Source: Halocaridina rubra (taxonomy: Eukaryota; Arthropoda; Malacostraca; Decapoda; Atyidae). From it: 20,000 nt of DNA. Each line of letters starts with the position of its first letter. The stretch's first letter is position 1. The stretch is taken from contig JAXCGZ010016982.1 in the NCBI GenBank assembly GCA_037179515.1, forward strand, positions 145,001-165,000, read 5' to 3'. Shown here piece by piece: positions 19,790-20,000 of the stretch. The notes below the pieces were generated by a model. It searched no databases and was not told the origin of the DNA. It saw nothing but the letters and a program-made list of their open reading frames with translations. The position numbers and the translations under genes are program-made.

Positions 19790-20000
19790 GTAGCAAATTT
19801 GTATATAGCACCCTTACTCCATAAACAACTGCTTCTTGCCATCCGCCTCCAGAATCTGAAACTTTCTTCCTCCTTCTGTCTTTCCCAATTCTTATAACTG
19901 ATCTTCCTTCAAAAAGCGGATCTATCGTCATCTCAGGGCCTACTCCTCCCATATTTCAGGGTCCTCAGTACTTCGACTATTCCTTCAGCCTGTCCTTTTG
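19790..20000 (+). pseudogene. LINE-gamma, second copy: 3' end, cut by window edge
   Basis: From about 19826 (ACTGCTTCTT) the sequence aligns with 1800-1980 of the first LINE-gamma copy: CTTCCTCCTTCTGTCTTTCC, TTCAAAAAGCGGATCTATC, and TCCTCAGTACTTCGACTATT. It encodes the degraded SRLWNSLPPSVFP end and the start of the 3' UTR. Orientation is the same as the copy at the left edge. It starts abruptly, consistent with 5' truncation, although weak similarity may reach back to 19790. Confidence 0.75.

Overview
The window reads as intergenic, repeat-saturated DNA from an animal genome. A decapod crustacean or similar arthropod is my best guess: the mix of CR1-type LINEs with Jockey/I-like LINEs and very long (TA)n arrays is familiar from crayfish, crab and shrimp genomes. 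That assignment is inference from memory. I see no host gene, no rRNA and no intact tRNA. Nearly everything is transposon sequence, much of it inserted into other transposons.

For convenience I call the main players LINE-alpha, LINE-beta, LINE-gamma and R1. LINE-alpha is a CR1-like element whose 3' end has a stem-loop followed by a 14-bp tail repeat. LINE-beta is a second CR1-like element with an esterase-type ORF1 and a TTCTTATG-type tail. LINE-gamma is a Jockey/I-like reverse transcriptase family. R1 is an interspersed repeat of unknown class, recognised by a hairpin and a 50-bp tail that runs into (TA)n.

Layout. 1-1980: decayed LINE-gamma on +. 1981-2751: unassigned, possibly LTR-derived, with two competing hairpins. 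2752-3017: (TA)n. 3018-3340: R1 on -. 3613-4029: short LINE-alpha 3' end on -. 4030-4160: (TA)n. 4161-9697: LINE-alpha cluster. It consists of a head-to-tail pair on - (alpha-3 then alpha-2), and alpha-2 is split by a + strand pair (alpha-A + alpha-B) inside a single 7-bp target duplication. Alpha-3 carries an uninterrupted 940-codon endonuclease/RT frame. 9698-9802: (TA)n. 9803-16350: one R1 copy on +, split at 10057/16272 by LINE-beta-1 on -, which is itself split at 10222/12871 by LINE-beta-2 on +. 16356-16514: (TA)n. 16515-16590: tRNA-derived SINE fragment. 16592-18120: very old alpha-like LINE relic on -. 18121-19286: nothing recognised. 19287-19708: Tc1/mariner transposase remnant. 19790-20000: second LINE-gamma 3' end, cut by the window edge.

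How the pieces work together. The interest lies in the insertion history rather than in host function. Sequence comparison inside the window gives a relative order: R1, then beta-1 into R1, then beta-2 into beta-1; separately, a 23-nt alpha tail went into beta-1, and alpha-A/B went into alpha-2. LINE-alpha junctions suggest template jumping during target-primed reverse transcription and reuse of a terminal AC at the target. The two LINE-beta copies form an inverted repeat of about 2.4 kb per arm with a loop of about 165 bp, which could yield long double-stranded RNA if transcribed.
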